The position numbers and the translations under genes are program-made. Shown here piece after piece: positions 37,601 through 50,222 of a stretch of 60,000 bases of DNA. The DNA lies in the NCBI GenBank assembly GCA_950295325.1, contig OX485809.1, positions 30,086,144-30,146,143 of the forward strand, given 5' to 3'. Origin of the DNA: Polytrichum commune. Its lineage: Eukaryota > Streptophyta > Polytrichopsida > Polytrichales > Polytrichaceae. How positions within the stretch are numbered: the first letter of the stretch is position 1; each line of letters starts with the position of its first letter. A model generated the notes under the pieces. The model had not been told where the DNA came from and did not search any database. It saw only the letters and a program-made list of their open reading frames with translations.

Positions 37601-39160
37601 GAGATTAAAAGGAAACCGTTTGGCAAGCCTCTAATCACGCTTGAGGTACCTAACGAGCAAATAAACCAAATGGGATTAGTCCACCATGGGGAGTTGAAAG
37701 AATGTCAACCAATGTAATTGGAAGTGATGCATGAAAAAATAAGTACTTGAAGAGGACCCATTGCTAGTTGCATTTCCTCTATAGATCTCCAATAGAATTA
37801 GCCTCTTCGTGAAAGTTGATTCACCATGGAGCAAAGGATGGCCAACAAACATTGAAATCTCTCAACGTAGTTCTCAAGCTTTACCATGTTAGTCCAACTA
37901 ATATCACCGATGGTTGGCTTCATGTCATCAAACTCTTTCATAACACCGTCCTCCAATTAGAGAAACACTCAAACCATGGCTCAACAAAAATCTTAATGAA
38001 ATTCCTAGCTATTTGGAACAAATAGAAGAACCAAAGGATATTGGATTTAAGTAGGGAGACGTCAAATCACATGTGCCTAAAATGATGCCTTCACTAAGCA
38101 AGGCTTAAGCTCGGATTTTTAGTCTCTGGAAATTGTAGCAACTCCGTAGCCATCTTGCTTGAATTCTACCACCAAAACCATTCAGCCTTGTACCGAGCCT
38201 CAACTTGGGTTGTGACAATCATTTGGAGTTTCTCCAAAGTAATCTCAAGTTTGGCATTAAAACCAAAATGCTTATTAATCTAAGAACAAGTTGAAAATTC
38301 ATGAGTTAGTTAATTGAAGACATGAAAACAAACACCAAATATTATATAAAGAGATAGCAATTCACCTCCTAGAAGAAAGAATCTTCATTGGTAGGGTTGG
38401 CAACTGCAAGCAATTTGTTGAATTCCGCTTTGTGGATTAAAGAACAGGTTTTCTTTGATTCTATCTACATAGCGTCCTTAACACCCTTGCCAATCCAATA
38501 ACGCTTTACATGCTTCTTCCTATACAACTAGTAGCATCTTCTATAGCCACCAATACCTTACTCTACATAGATTAACACCAAGAAAATAACAACATGAATG
38601 GAAGACAAAACAAATTAGCATCGGTACCTTATACAACAATTTTGCAAAATAAACTTTCACGGTCAATGAATACCACGTAGTCTTCACAGTTTTGCTCTCA
38701 TTCCAGGTATATTGATCCATAAGTATCAAATTATGAACCTCCGACATTTTCAACTACCCAATGGTCCTCACGCGCTGTAACTTGTTCATCAAGTTAGTTT
38801 TGACATGGTCACTCTTGATAGACTTGGAAAGAAAACATAGCAAAACTAATAATGAATAATTGAATGAAACATGAAATAAACATTAAAAAAATTACAAAGA
38901 AAAAACTTAAACCAACATATATTCACATTATTCATATCATTAAGAAGAATGACAATATTATCAGTTCAATAGGGTTAAATAGATTTTTTTATCAATTAAC
39001 CAAGTCGTGATAGTTAATAGGAATTAGATAGTAAAAATTTTGGTTGGTTGGAGTTATCACATTAAGTTATAAGCATTCTTGTGAAGCAACTCACAAATTC
39101 TAAAGAATAATTAGGAATTTTAAATCATCATAATATCTTTTGGGCCACCTTGTATTGAAT
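34620..39160. other. Interval between direct repeats; coding-like minus-strand scraps
   Basis: Minus-strand frames at 36391-36846 and 38541-38753 and a stretch at about 38120-38270 have protein-like composition (for example KLEITLEKLQMIVTTQVEA). They may be exons of an unrecognised gene or of a transposon carried between the direct repeats. No retrotransposon or transposase motif was found. The GC-rich frames at 35641-36012 look non-coding. Confidence 0.3.
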
Positions 39161-39169
39161 TATAATAGT

Positions 39170-39720
39170 ATAGACTACTTTTGTTGAAAATGAGATTACA
39201 TTATCTATCTACGCATATAAGATATATTAGGATTAAACTTTGAAGGAAACTGTGATGAGTTCTTAAAGTCAGCTGTTTTTTTGGCTCAAGATCATCAACC
39301 AATGTGACATTCTATAAAAACCAATTATTACCTATAAATAAAGGAAGAAATATTACAGTGCAAACTTAATACAAGAAATAAGAATTGAATGAATTATAAG
39401 AATATATTTTTATGAAATGAATACAACAACCTCACTTCCTCTTAAGAAATACTATCATTCGAAACTACTAAATAAAAAATAATAATAGGCCCTTTGATCA
39501 AGAATGACATTGATTGAGGTCAAAGGTGGTTGAAGTTGAAAAAATAAAAAACTAGAAATAAAATATTCTGGATGTTTAAGGTCCGAGACCAAGAAGACGA
39601 CCAAAATCGAAGAGCAAGAATAAAATAAAATAAAATAAATAAGGTTGTTGTAAGCAATAGAGGGTGAGTCATTTCATTGATTCTTTTTTATTACGTCTCA
39701 CTTGCCTTCGATCTCCATCC
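39170..39720. repeat. Direct repeat, right copy (about 550 bp)
   Basis: Partner of 34070-34610. Both copies share AGAAGACGACCAAAATC and a CATTGATT-containing end. I saw no flanking target duplication. Confidence 0.55.
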
Positions 39721-40202
39721 CAGAGACTTACATAACATTAAGTTGCAATGCTATCAAGGTATTGTTTGGATTCGTGAGCGAGTACAAGGTAAATGTACAT
39801 AAAGTTTAAAAAAAACACTCCTTAATATAAATAAATACTAGACTTAGCAAAGGTGAAATGGACAAATTCAATGTCTTATAGAAAATACAATTAATTATTA
39901 ATAATAGATTAAATTTAGACTACTACCCAACTTAGATCAATACTATAATTTTTTTCAAAAGTGAAATCATTTTGTTGACTTGTATTAAAAAATAGTTTTT
40001 AAATTTGTTTCAATCTTAACCTAGTCTAACTCTTGGTGAATTTTTTTCATCTTTTAGTGTTAGTTTTGTCTTTGAAACCTTTATAATAAGTGCTAAATAG
40101 TGAACGTAACTACCTACTAGTTATTTTAGGTACATACTCTGTCCATGCGGGGGACATTCTCTCTCAACTATTGCGGTCCTCTCCATCCTTGGTCGCATTT
40201 CC

Positions 40203-40621
40203 ATGTGTTACCCTACTTCAAGGTTTGGAAAGACAATGCATTGTAATCCATTGGTACCCACAACTGACCACAAAAACAAATGGGAGAGCGATGGACTTAT
40301 GGACAGATACTATGTTATTAGAATCACTCCCAGTGCATTTCCAAACTTTGGAGTGATAAATAACATTCTCTTTAAAGAGGATATCACATACCGTGTCATA
40401 ATTGGCAACATCCCGCATTGCACATGCCTAACTTCACAAAGATGTATTCCCAGGTTTTGGGAAAGAATGGGAAATGGCCTTATTGCAAACATCTTTATAA
40501 TGTATTAGATCTTTGTGCAAGGTTGATTATGATCATGGTAAGTCCATTCATGCTCCAACGTACACCTACAACGACGTCATGCGTCTACTTGAATTTGTCG
40601 GTGTTGTAAAGTGCGAGTAAT
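40203..40621 (+). pseudogene. SWIM zinc-finger protein fragment
   Basis: The conceptual product contains a SWIM finger, C-x-C...C-x-H: PHCTC at about 40413-40427, then KWPYCKHLY about 20 residues later. An upstream strand-rich segment (RYYVIRITPSAFPNFG) precedes it, and a tail HAPTYTYNDVMRLLEF ends at a TAA at about 40619-40621. These parts lie in three different phases. A one-base loss just after the CTC motif and a second shift after CKHLYNVLDL break the frame. SWIM fingers occur in FAR1/FHY3 and MULE transposase relatives. I recall this particular C-terminal arrangement from expanded SWIM families in non-seed plants, which is recollection only. No catalytic transposase core is seen upstream. 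Confidence 0.6.
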
Positions 40622-41167
40622 GTCCACGGTGGCATGTTCAGCTGTATATATGAGAAAGGTAGTAAATGACATGTCTTGGTGTAGATTGTTATAATAAAAA
40701 GCAACAATGGACAAATGATTTTTCAAAAACCCATGGTTATAGGTCCCCTTCACTCTTGTTCATTCAAAATGGTAATGGTTTAAGATGGTAAAAATGTAAT
40801 GTAAGGATGACACATTTAGCATATGTGCCCTAGAACCGTTTGCATTTACTAAATTTTGACTTGGAATTTAATAAATATACTACTCACTACTCATGTGTTG
40901 TTGCTCACTGTTCATGTCTTAACTTCCCTCCTCCACCAAGTGATGGGGAAAGAAACTCCACCATCTACTACTTCGTAAAGGTAGACCATACAAAACCTAG
41001 ATTGCACATAAACAAACTTCACATTGTATGCACAAACCCATTGTACTCAACAAATGGCTCAAAAAGAAATATGTAGCATGTTGCAAAGGTTTCATAGACT
41101 TTAAACGCACACAAACAAAGCACCAAAGAAAGAAAACCTCCCTCTAAAGTCATGCTTGACCTACTTA

Positions 41168-41688
41168 TGCCCCCTTCCCACCTAACTTTAGTTAAGACCC
41201 AAAGTATTTCCTAAAAATCGGGTAAAGCTCCCTCGGTTATAGCGGAGGCATCTGACTATCCCAATGCACCTACAAGAACTTGCTCCGGAGATTTTCAAGT
41301 AGGTTTTAGTTAAGTAGCTTTCACACATGTTCATGGTTTTATCTACCAAGCAATGAATGTTGGGTAGTTTTTGTGCCATCCCCAAATGCCTTACTACTCA
41401 CCTATCTTACCATCGGTTTTTATTAATGGGGCTCCTCGTGCCCTCATAGCTAAGACTAAAAAGCAACCAATCACAAGGGTGGGAGGCGACACTTTTAAAG
41501 CTCCTATATTCTTGCCTCATGTTTAGGTACCAATGGGAGGATCGGTGGTTGAGGCTTAAAAACTCCACTTTTAAGCCATGCCACATCATTTGCCAACTAG
41601 GCTCGGCACTAGATAATGTCGATGGTGTGAAGGCCGGTTTGTTAGAACCAACTTTTAGTCTTAGCTAAAGTCAGGTGGGAAGGGGGCA
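41168..41688. mobile_element. Harbinger/Tourist-like MITE, 521 bp
   Basis: Terminal inverted repeats of about 36 bp begin TGCCCCCTTCCCACCT at the left, and the complement of the right end is TGCCCCCTTCCCACCT too. They diverge by a few bases further in. A TTA duplication flanks the element (41165-41167 and 41689-41691). There is no transposase frame. A 3-bp TTA duplication fits PIF/Harbinger, although the terminus is C-rich rather than starting with G. Confidence 0.8.
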
Positions 41689-41699
41689 TTAGATTAGTA

Positions 41700-44410
41700 T
41701 ACATACATCAAGCCATCAACAACACCCTCAAGACCTCCACCTTCACTACATCCGAACTTGAAGCAGACAAGCTTCAATGGACGAAATCATTCAAAGTCTT
41801 TGAAGCTCATACCAACCTAAATATAGAAACAGCAAAGACCTCATCCTTGAAGAGAAGGATTAAAAAAAACATATTAAAAAAAAACTCAAAAAAAAAAAAA
41901 ACTTGTTGAAAGCCTTGGAGACATGATCTCCAAACTCCATCAAGATGAACTTGAAGCTCTTCATGAAGAACTCCAAAGCAGTTAAAGGATCCTCAACCTT
42001 TCACAACCGCCGGCAGATAGCCAGTCCGGCACAACTATGCCAAATATTTATTCAAAGTGCCAAAAGTCATTTCCACCACTTCAAAATAAAAACATCAAAA
42101 TCTTCAACATACTTTTTATGATTTTTTATGATTTTTTTCTCAATTCTATCTTGTTCACCAATACCAAATCAATAGGCAATGGATGTTCACAATGCACATT
42201 AAATGAGTTGTAAGATTTAGTATATAAGCCCTCCCCATTAGATATTCACAATCCATGTGGGAAATGTAAACTAGAGTTTGAGACGAAACCCCGGTAATCC
42301 TCTTGTATGTATTTGTCTGGATTTTTGTAGTGAGTTCCCACTAGCACACATGAGATCTTATCGAGGAAGTTTTATTTTGAGGTGCCACTTAGAGATGTCC
42401 TTAAATGATTTCCTTTCAAGCATGTACATCTCATACATGAATATGTAGTTCTTCAAGATTCAACCACTTAAAAGACTCACCAAACCTAGTCCACATTGAC
42501 CTCCTCTTTGACTTGGGCAAAACACCCATGTTGCCATAAACCCATGTTGTACTTAGGATGTACAAGTCATATGTTCACATATATTCTATATCTCAATACA
42601 TTGCATACTATGATTTATATTGTGTTCTAAGTATTAGAAATGCTAAAGACTTATTATTGCTAATATATTCTAGTAGTTGTAACTCTAATTACTCAAACAC
42701 ATATCCGGGTGTACAATGAAGACTTTGATTGTAAGTGAATACACGTGCTTATACATGAATATTGAATAGATGATGACCTTACGAGGATGGAGATTCATGA
42801 TTTCTATGCAAACTCGTCCATTGGGATGAAGAGGCTGCAATAAAAGCAAGTGCTTTGTATGTTGAGACCCAATGTATCCCCACCATATACAACATCAGAG
42901 TCTATTAGGTCACTTTTATAGTCAAATAGTCTAAAAACTTAATAATTATTAAGGTTATCGAATAGTTAGCTGCACTTTCAGCTTCTCGATGGATGAGTGC
43001 CATGAAGTGCTAGTCACCTTTAAAACTAGTGGAGCTTTGTTGTGTCTGCGTAAACTCATCCATAGTGGATGAAGGGGCTCAAGGGAAACCAAGCTCTTAT
43101 AGGTTGATGGTTGATTCCCACTACATTGACTAGTCCAAGTAGTGAGGGAGGGCTGCATGTGGGAAATTAGTGAAGGTGATATTTAATACTTTTACGTTAT
43201 AGAATTAGTGTCACCAAAAGATATAGGAAGCATTGTTCATCTTGACATTATTCATTGAAAATATTATTCATAACAATACCATTTACTAAAAGTACCAGCA
43301 TTATTCATCATAGCACTATGCACTGACAAGCATGTGTTTGCATATAATTTCTTAACACTCTACAAGCACCTTAGACACACACTAATTTTCTTGAAACGTA
43401 TGGCATATGAGTATGTAATCATGAATTTAATATCATTCAGTAAAATTTCAACCCTTACTAATTTTGAGACTTGGAAAAATAATGCGTGTTTCAAAAATTA
43501 ATACAACACGCCCAATTAGGATAATCATTGTAGATTTAATTGGGGTTTTTGATGCCATTTTTTTATTTGTTTGAAAAAGAAGCGGCCTATAGATAAATTC
43601 GTTGTCATATCACCTTCCCAATGGACGAGTTTTATGTGCATATCAATCACAAAGTTTTAGCAACTTAACAAATGTTACCTTCCACATGTGTGTCCAAATA
43701 TTCAACATAAAAGACTAACATCTTAAAGGGGTGTCAATACATGCCCCTTCAATTTTTCCCTTATTTACTACACCGATGATGGTAATTAGTATTGTTTGTA
43801 GTTACTATGTGTTGAAGTTTCTTACTTTGAACATTGTTCTTCATCATGTAACAATCTATGGCTGGGAATTTGTAACATCTATGTAAGCTCATCTTGTAAC
43901 AAATTCAAGTGGGTGGGATGAAGCTTTTTTTAGAGGGTGGGTTGCAAATTGGCAAATAGGCCTTCCTTGTCCCCTCTTTACTAATTTCAAAGAAAGAAAA
44001 AGAAAAAGAAAAATATGTGCACATGATGGTTGGGATTGAGGATTTAAAAAAAACATTGAGGCGGAGTGGGAAGAGGGTGTACATGATGTGACTTTATATC
44101 CTTCTTCTTGAATTTAACATTTGATTTATATTCTTTGTTGACTTACATTTAATGATGAATATTGGCAATCCACCTTGTTTGTTGGATTGCTCATATCTTC
44201 ATATTTCTTTTTTCTTAAATTGGTTGAAAAATTGCACAAATATTTCCTTCCATAAAATTATGATTTTTCTTATGACACTTATTATGGAAATACAAACACT
44301 TAAACTGAAAGTATTAAACCACAATAATAAATATCATAAAATGTAATAACATCATGTGGAATCTATTATATATAATTATGGACTCACATTCCATTGGTTA
44401 AGTGGGCTCA
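41700..44410. other. AT-rich DNA, no gene recognised
   Basis: An A-rich patch lies at about 41870-41905. Two related stretches of about 80 bp (AACTC-TCCAT--GGATGAAG) lie at about 42812 and 43048 in the same orientation. No gene is supported. Confidence 0.4.
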
Positions 44411-44413
44411 AAA

Positions 44414-44674
44414 TTATCACTATATTCGTTAATTTGAGACTTTCTCTTGTCTCAAATTAATATATGGACCACAACAACATGGTCTAATGTTTGGGTCGTC
44501 CTACCTAAACCATCTTGATATGAGTTCTTAATTGGGTTCTTGATATGAACACCCGCTTCGAAGTATTTGCATCTTACAACATTCTCCAATATCTATGTGA
44601 TTTTATCCATGTTCTTATATTTGTAACTGTCTCAAAATGCCGAAAAAGTCCCAAATTAACGAATATAGTGATAA
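44414..44674. mobile_element. MITE with 30-bp terminal inverted repeats
   Basis: The left end begins TTATCACTATATTCGTTAAT, and the right end, complemented, begins identically. The 30-bp repeats differ at one position. Inside the left end an additional perfect hairpin (AATTTGAGAC, 8-base loop, GTCTCAAATT) is present. No target duplication or coding sequence is clear, so the superfamily is open. Confidence 0.7.
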
Positions 44675-44679
44675 ATGCT

Positions 44680-46935
44680 TTGGTTAGGATATCAACCAAG
44701 AACATATGTAACAATTGATACACTAACCATAAATCCACTACTCAGTTCTTTAACCTAATCTCCACAACACGCTTGTTCTTAATTTCAGTATAAAGTATAT
44801 TGTTGATACTCTAATATGGTATTGTTTTCCTGCACTATTTATGCTTCGCTCACACACACACACATATAAGTTCTATGCCAACAAAAAGATTATGTTCCCA
44901 TCAATATTTATCACAACCTTGAATTATAATTATAGTAATACTAATTTGTTTTCTACAACCAACTATTACGTATATAACACACATTCCGTATATCAAAATG
45001 AATAAGCACAACTCATGGTTGGATGGTTTAGACTTGCATTTATAGATCATGGATATAAGTTCATAGAAATTTGTCGTATATGTAATCAATAATATCGTAA
45101 AGCTTAAACTTTAAACTCTCACAATGATTGTTTACAAATTATAAATACACATGGACCAACTAAAAAAAGAAGTAACCCCATAAATTACACCGCGGACAAT
45201 ATCGGAGTCTTCTTTCACTTGTTTATTTATGTTGTCCTATCCTACAAACATGTTAAAATGACTCGTATTTTTGTAGGGTTTAAAGTTTACATAGGATTTT
45301 AGGTGTAATGTTGTTATTTGAGTTCCACTAACACGTGTACCCTATATTATCATATTTTTAACATCACAAATTTTAAGGTTAGGATGCCCAACTGGATTTA
45401 AATTCAAGGGCTAGGATATCAAACAAAAGCATGTGTTATAGCCGATACCCTATTCATTAAAATAGCTTACACATATACCTACATTCACATTATAATTAGG
45501 GTATCAACTATGTTATATGCTCTCGGTTGATACCCTAATTTATTATTTCTATGATCCTAAACTTTAGGTTTTGGTGTTATCTCATATTATAGTAAATACA
45601 CAATTTCATAGTTGGTGTAATAATATGGGCCCATGTCATGGTATCAGAATAAATAACAAATAAAATATATCAACACTACTTTGAAGAATGTTGATGGAAA
45701 AATTACTCACATGTGGTGGAATTATCAATAGTTAGTTTACATTCATGTTTTGTTTTGTTTTGTTTTATGGTGTATTGTGTGGTGTTGTACGGAGGTTTAT
45801 TTTTTGTTCTGAGACTAAGAGAAGTTCAAGATCAAAACAAATATGTTTATGAGTAAGGTATATTAAACAAAGAAGTTGAAAAGCTAAGAGAAATCCGACA
45901 TTGTTTTAAAGTTAAGAACTGAGATCCAATAGTGCCTCCAAGTAAGAAACTAAGAGAGATCAAATAATGGTTAAAAGAGAGAGTTGGGCATTTCTTGAAT
46001 AGATCTAGGCTTATTTTCAAGCATAAACCTTTCAAAATACATCCTCTTATTTAGAGGCCAAACCATTCTTCTACATATCCGTGTCCCTTTGCAAAACTCG
46101 AGAGGGTGGGTGGGACCATCCCTCAAGGCTATATCATTGCATATCTATCACCATGCCTTTGCAATTATTTCATCTTGAAGTGTGTCTAAGAAGTTAAAGA
46201 AAAAACCTTTGAGCATTCACACATCTAAGGTTTTACTAGATGTTGGTATTTCATATCCAAGGCTTTCAAAGTTAAATTTCAAAAGAGAGTGTAAAGACTA
46301 GGTCTAACATGTACTCCAATAGTTCACTCTCATATCATCTCATGCTATGTATTCTTTATCATTATAGAATACCTAAACATTATACACACATTATTTTTTG
46401 TAAGAAGATGAAATACAAAACCTAATGATGTTGTCAAGGTTGTGAAGGGTCTGCCTCACTTGTGCCCATGCCACCAACCAAATCCAAAGAGAGGGTTAGT
46501 AATGTACACGAGGTGAATAACAACAAAACCCAATTATTATCTATGTCACACAATCATACAAGGCAAAATCATAAATTTTATATCAAAACATACTCAAACT
46601 ATCCTTGACTACCGGTATTCTACCTATTCTTTAGCCAATTTGTGTGATTGAAGAATGAGAAACTTAGCCTACTCCTTCCACACATCCGCACATTGTTACT
46701 TTAATCCCAAAAGTTACTTAAAGTAAACTGCTCATGCGGCTTAACCTTTGAAAGGATGTTCCCATGTTTCCTTTCACTTAACATATGATTAGGTAATTAT
46801 CTTGTCCGTAGATGAATAGTATCGGATCTCGGGTGGATATTTGTTAGGTAGAACTTACCTAACCCTAAGGTAATTAATCCCTTGGGGTTGTATTTTACTG
46901 TATGTGCGATTCATTTAAAGCATAGTAAAAACATA

Positions 46936-46979
<44 letters not shown>

Positions 46980-47680
46980 CTAAGAGAGATTCAATAGTGA
47001 TTCAAAGTGAGGAAACTAAGAGTTAGATCTTAAATGTAAGAGAGAAAGATAAAAGATCAAGGGAGATCCAATAATGATTCAAAACTAGGAGTGTATGAGA
47101 GATTAAAGAATGGTTCTAAGTTGATAGATAAAGAGATCACTAAGGTATTAAAATAAAATTCAAAAGCTCAAAAACGCAAATGAAGGACTACGAGTACTAA
47201 GCACACAAACCAAAAACTCTTCATAAGTTAATCCAATAGCCACAAACAACTCTCATACAAACCAAGAGTTACAACCACATATTATGATAGCCAAAAGCTA
47301 CAACCACTAAGAGCCTCAAAAGGACAGACAAAAGAGCAAGAGGAGGGTTGCACAAATGCCTTTTTATGAGATCCCTTTTATGGGTGGGTGGGACCGGAAG
47401 TGCTCATGGCCGCCCTTATTATGACTCAAGGCATGTTAGTTGTGGGTAGCTAAACATATAGATATAAAGTCAACAACCTACTAGTCCATATTTTAATCAT
47501 GATAAAAACAAGAGCCGTTAGACAAGGGGCAGTCTTAAACCAAGTGATATTTCTTGAACCACATATATAGACTTCAATTCACAAAGATGAAGTCCGTTCC
47601 CTTGGGCTTCGAGATGAGAATATATAGATGTTGCGAAACCCAAGCCACAATCTATAGGTCTTTACCATGTACGCTACATC
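44680..47680. other. AT-rich DNA with purine-rich repeats
   Basis: A (GA)n microsatellite lies at about 46938-46978. Related short units (ACTAAGAGAGAT-CAATAATG) recur near 45880-45970 and 46975-47060 in the same orientation, suggesting a diverged duplication. No gene is supported. Confidence 0.45.
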
Positions 47681-47684
47681 ATTT

Positions 47685-48115
47685 ATTGTATATAGTGCCA
47701 CTTTCGCAATACTTCAACTTTTTACTGATAATGTAATAATTTACCAACCAAAGTTGTTTATGTCTATAATGCCCGAACAACCTACTCAACATTTGCTAGT
47801 AAAATTGAACTTTAGAGTAAGAAGTTATTGCATTGCGCAATCTCAAAGAATAAGTGACACTAAATCCCATAAATGATGTACTTTGTGAGTTATGTTAGTA
47901 TAAATTGACATCATTCATAAAATGCTATAGCAATGCTATAACAAATAGGAAATTTTTAGAACCAAAAATGTGGTATTTTGATAAGGTAAGTCATTTTTAT
48001 TCTATAATTTCCAAACAACCTATTTAATCTTTATTGACTTAAAAGAACATAGAAATTATAGCAAATTATTTTAGCATTGTGTTATTCCAAGTAGTAAGTG
48101 ACACTAAAGACCATA
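47685..48115. repeat. Dispersed repeat, two copies or one element with inverted ends
   Basis: TATAGTGCCACTTTCGCAA near 47693 is mirrored by AAGTGACACTAAATCCC near 47853. A second block ends TAGTAAGTGACACTAAAG near 48105. The interior CCGAACAACCTACTCAACAT and TTTGCTAGTAAAAT match the copies at 2971 and 11594. It is probably a MITE family with TAGTGTCACTTA ends. Confidence 0.45.
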
Positions 48116-49673
48116 CAATCCACCTTCGATATGTGTTACCCTGATAAGTGTTAAATGACATATGTTTTAAGGAAACTTGCACTCTCCAAAAAAAGCTCCA
48201 AAACATACACTAAGTGTTAATTGTTAATTGTTAAGAGATTTGATAGAAGTCGTGGTCCGCTCCTCAATGAATTCACCTCAATAAGTGGTAAATTGGATGA
48301 AACTAGGGTTATGAAATATTATAACTTAGATGTAACTGACATAAATCTTAACTCCAAACCCTAAACCCTATTACTTTACTAGAACAGATGGCATTAATAT
48401 ATGCATCGAGTGAAATTGGACCCGGTATGAATGCACATGAGTTCAACATGTGCACATGCACTGGAACTTGATTTGAACAATTCCTACATACTTATTGAGG
48501 AGGAAATTATAAGTATGCTTGATGAAAGAGACTATGCAACTGATAATGAACCCATCAAAGAAGTTGATAATGTACAAATTGGTGATGTGGTGGTAGATAG
48601 AGTAGGGTTCAAGGATGCTAAAAGTGCATTAATGCCCTTCGAAACAAAGACCTGCTAATGGTGACACCTCTCATCCGGAGCATTTCAACACTTCAAAAGA
48701 ACATAAAGATCTTGGCATGCACAAGAATCTCATCAAACTACTATAGATTCATTCGTCCATTACACTGCGATGAATGGTGACATTCGTATCACGTGTTCCA
48801 AGTTTCTTTGCTCCGAAGTGTTTTAACAGACATCGAAGGTGCAGACGGAGTCATGCATGTTGACATACATGCCTTGCCTTTTGAATGCGTTGCGAAATGC
48901 GTGGGTTGTGCGAAGGATCCCAGACCCTTGCTTGATGGCCGCCGACACTGCTAAAGTTAAGGCCAGGCCTATCGACCAATGGCTCCCGAGTGACCTTTCT
49001 AGCCTTTAGAAACAATTATTTGTCAGGTGGCCTTTGCTGTGTCGGGTTAGCAGCCCCCTCTTTCCCTTGATGATGAAGGAGCACCAAATCTTCGTCTTAG
49101 ATTTCCTTTGGCATTGGTTCTGGCACCACTCTTTGTCTTTTGCCTTCGGATAGAGCCCGTACGGCGTCTACTTCCATAGGAGTGGGCCCTATTCCCATGG
49201 ACTAAAGCTTCCATGCCGGACTAAAGTTGCAGTTGTGTCCTTATGGGCGTTGCATTAGTCTAGGGACATTCCTCGAAAACATTTCATGAAGATTTCTTTA
49301 AAAAAAAACAACCATACATTGGGACACATCATACGATGCTATGTCATCAGTGAAATACAAAGTATGGAAAAATTTACAAAAACAATATGACGAAGGCATA
49401 TTGACATAAATCAAAGTGAATCTAGAGAGCATGCACATATTGAACACCGCCTTTCTTGTACAACTTGTCACCCTTGTCACTTCAAGAAACTCCCCTTTTT
49501 CATTCTCACAACTAGTGCAAGCTTGCCACCTAAGTAGCGTTTGTCTTCGTGATCTTAGACAACTCACCACATGTCAAAAACAAATCGAGTAGATAGTGTA
49601 AACCGCCTCCCTAACTCAGAGTTGTCCACAATCACCCACTTGTTGGGCCCTTATAGTTGGCTACAAACCCCAC
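48116..49673. other. No recognised gene; one coding-like scrap
   Basis: The plus-strand frame 48431-48658 (75 codons) has an acidic, coding-like composition (ISMLDERDYATDNEPIKEVD) and might be a transposase or gene relic. I cannot assign it. Nothing else stands out. Confidence 0.3.
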
Positions 49674-49676
49674 TTA

Positions 49677-50219
49677 GGGGCACTTTATATTAGGGCCCAT
49701 TTCTAGGGCCCATTTCCAAACCCTAGGCATCAACCAATGAGAGTGCTTAGATTGCCCAAATGGGCCCTAATATGGGCCCAAGGGCTTTATATTGAGAGTC
49801 AGCCCACTTCTCCTAAAGCTTGCGTGGCGGGTGACATGGCGGCATTTTGGAGGGAAAATGGGGCCGAAGGCAAAAAAATGGGTCGAGGGTTTATGGAGAC
49901 CCACTTCGCACCTACGGCCCACTTCACCCAACTTCCGTCATATAGTCATTTATGACTTTATGACTTTAGTTCAAGCAAGGGCATAATTCATTTAAGCCCA
50001 AGTGGGCCGTGGATTGGGCCTTATAATATAAAGTCCCTAGGCCCATTTGGAAGGCCCACTTTAAAGTAGAATTTCCAATTTGGGCCCTACAAGTGGGCCT
50101 ATGGACTTTATATTGCAAGGCCCACTCAACGGCCCACTTTGTAAAGTAGGGCTAAAGTTAAGGCCCACTTCAAGTCCAAGTGGGCTCAACTCCAAATGGG
50201 CCCTAATATAAAGTGCCCC
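49677..50219. mobile_element. Tourist-like MITE carrying a cluster of GGCCCA motifs
   Basis: Perfect terminal inverted repeats of about 26 bp begin GGGGCACTTTATATTAGGGC. TTA is duplicated on both sides (49674-49676 and 50220-50222), as for PIF/Harbinger MITEs. The interior holds about 15 GGCCCA/TGGGCC sites in both orientations. Seven of these extend to GGCCCAC or its complement, the core of the class I TCP binding consensus (GGNCCCAC). No transposase is encoded; the short frames inside are artefacts of the repeat. Confidence 0.8.
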
Positions 50220-50222
50220 TTA

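Noticed and set aside
49737-49986. Overlapping small frames in the GGCCCA-rich region
   Set aside because: They lie inside a MITE and are by-products of its repeated motifs.
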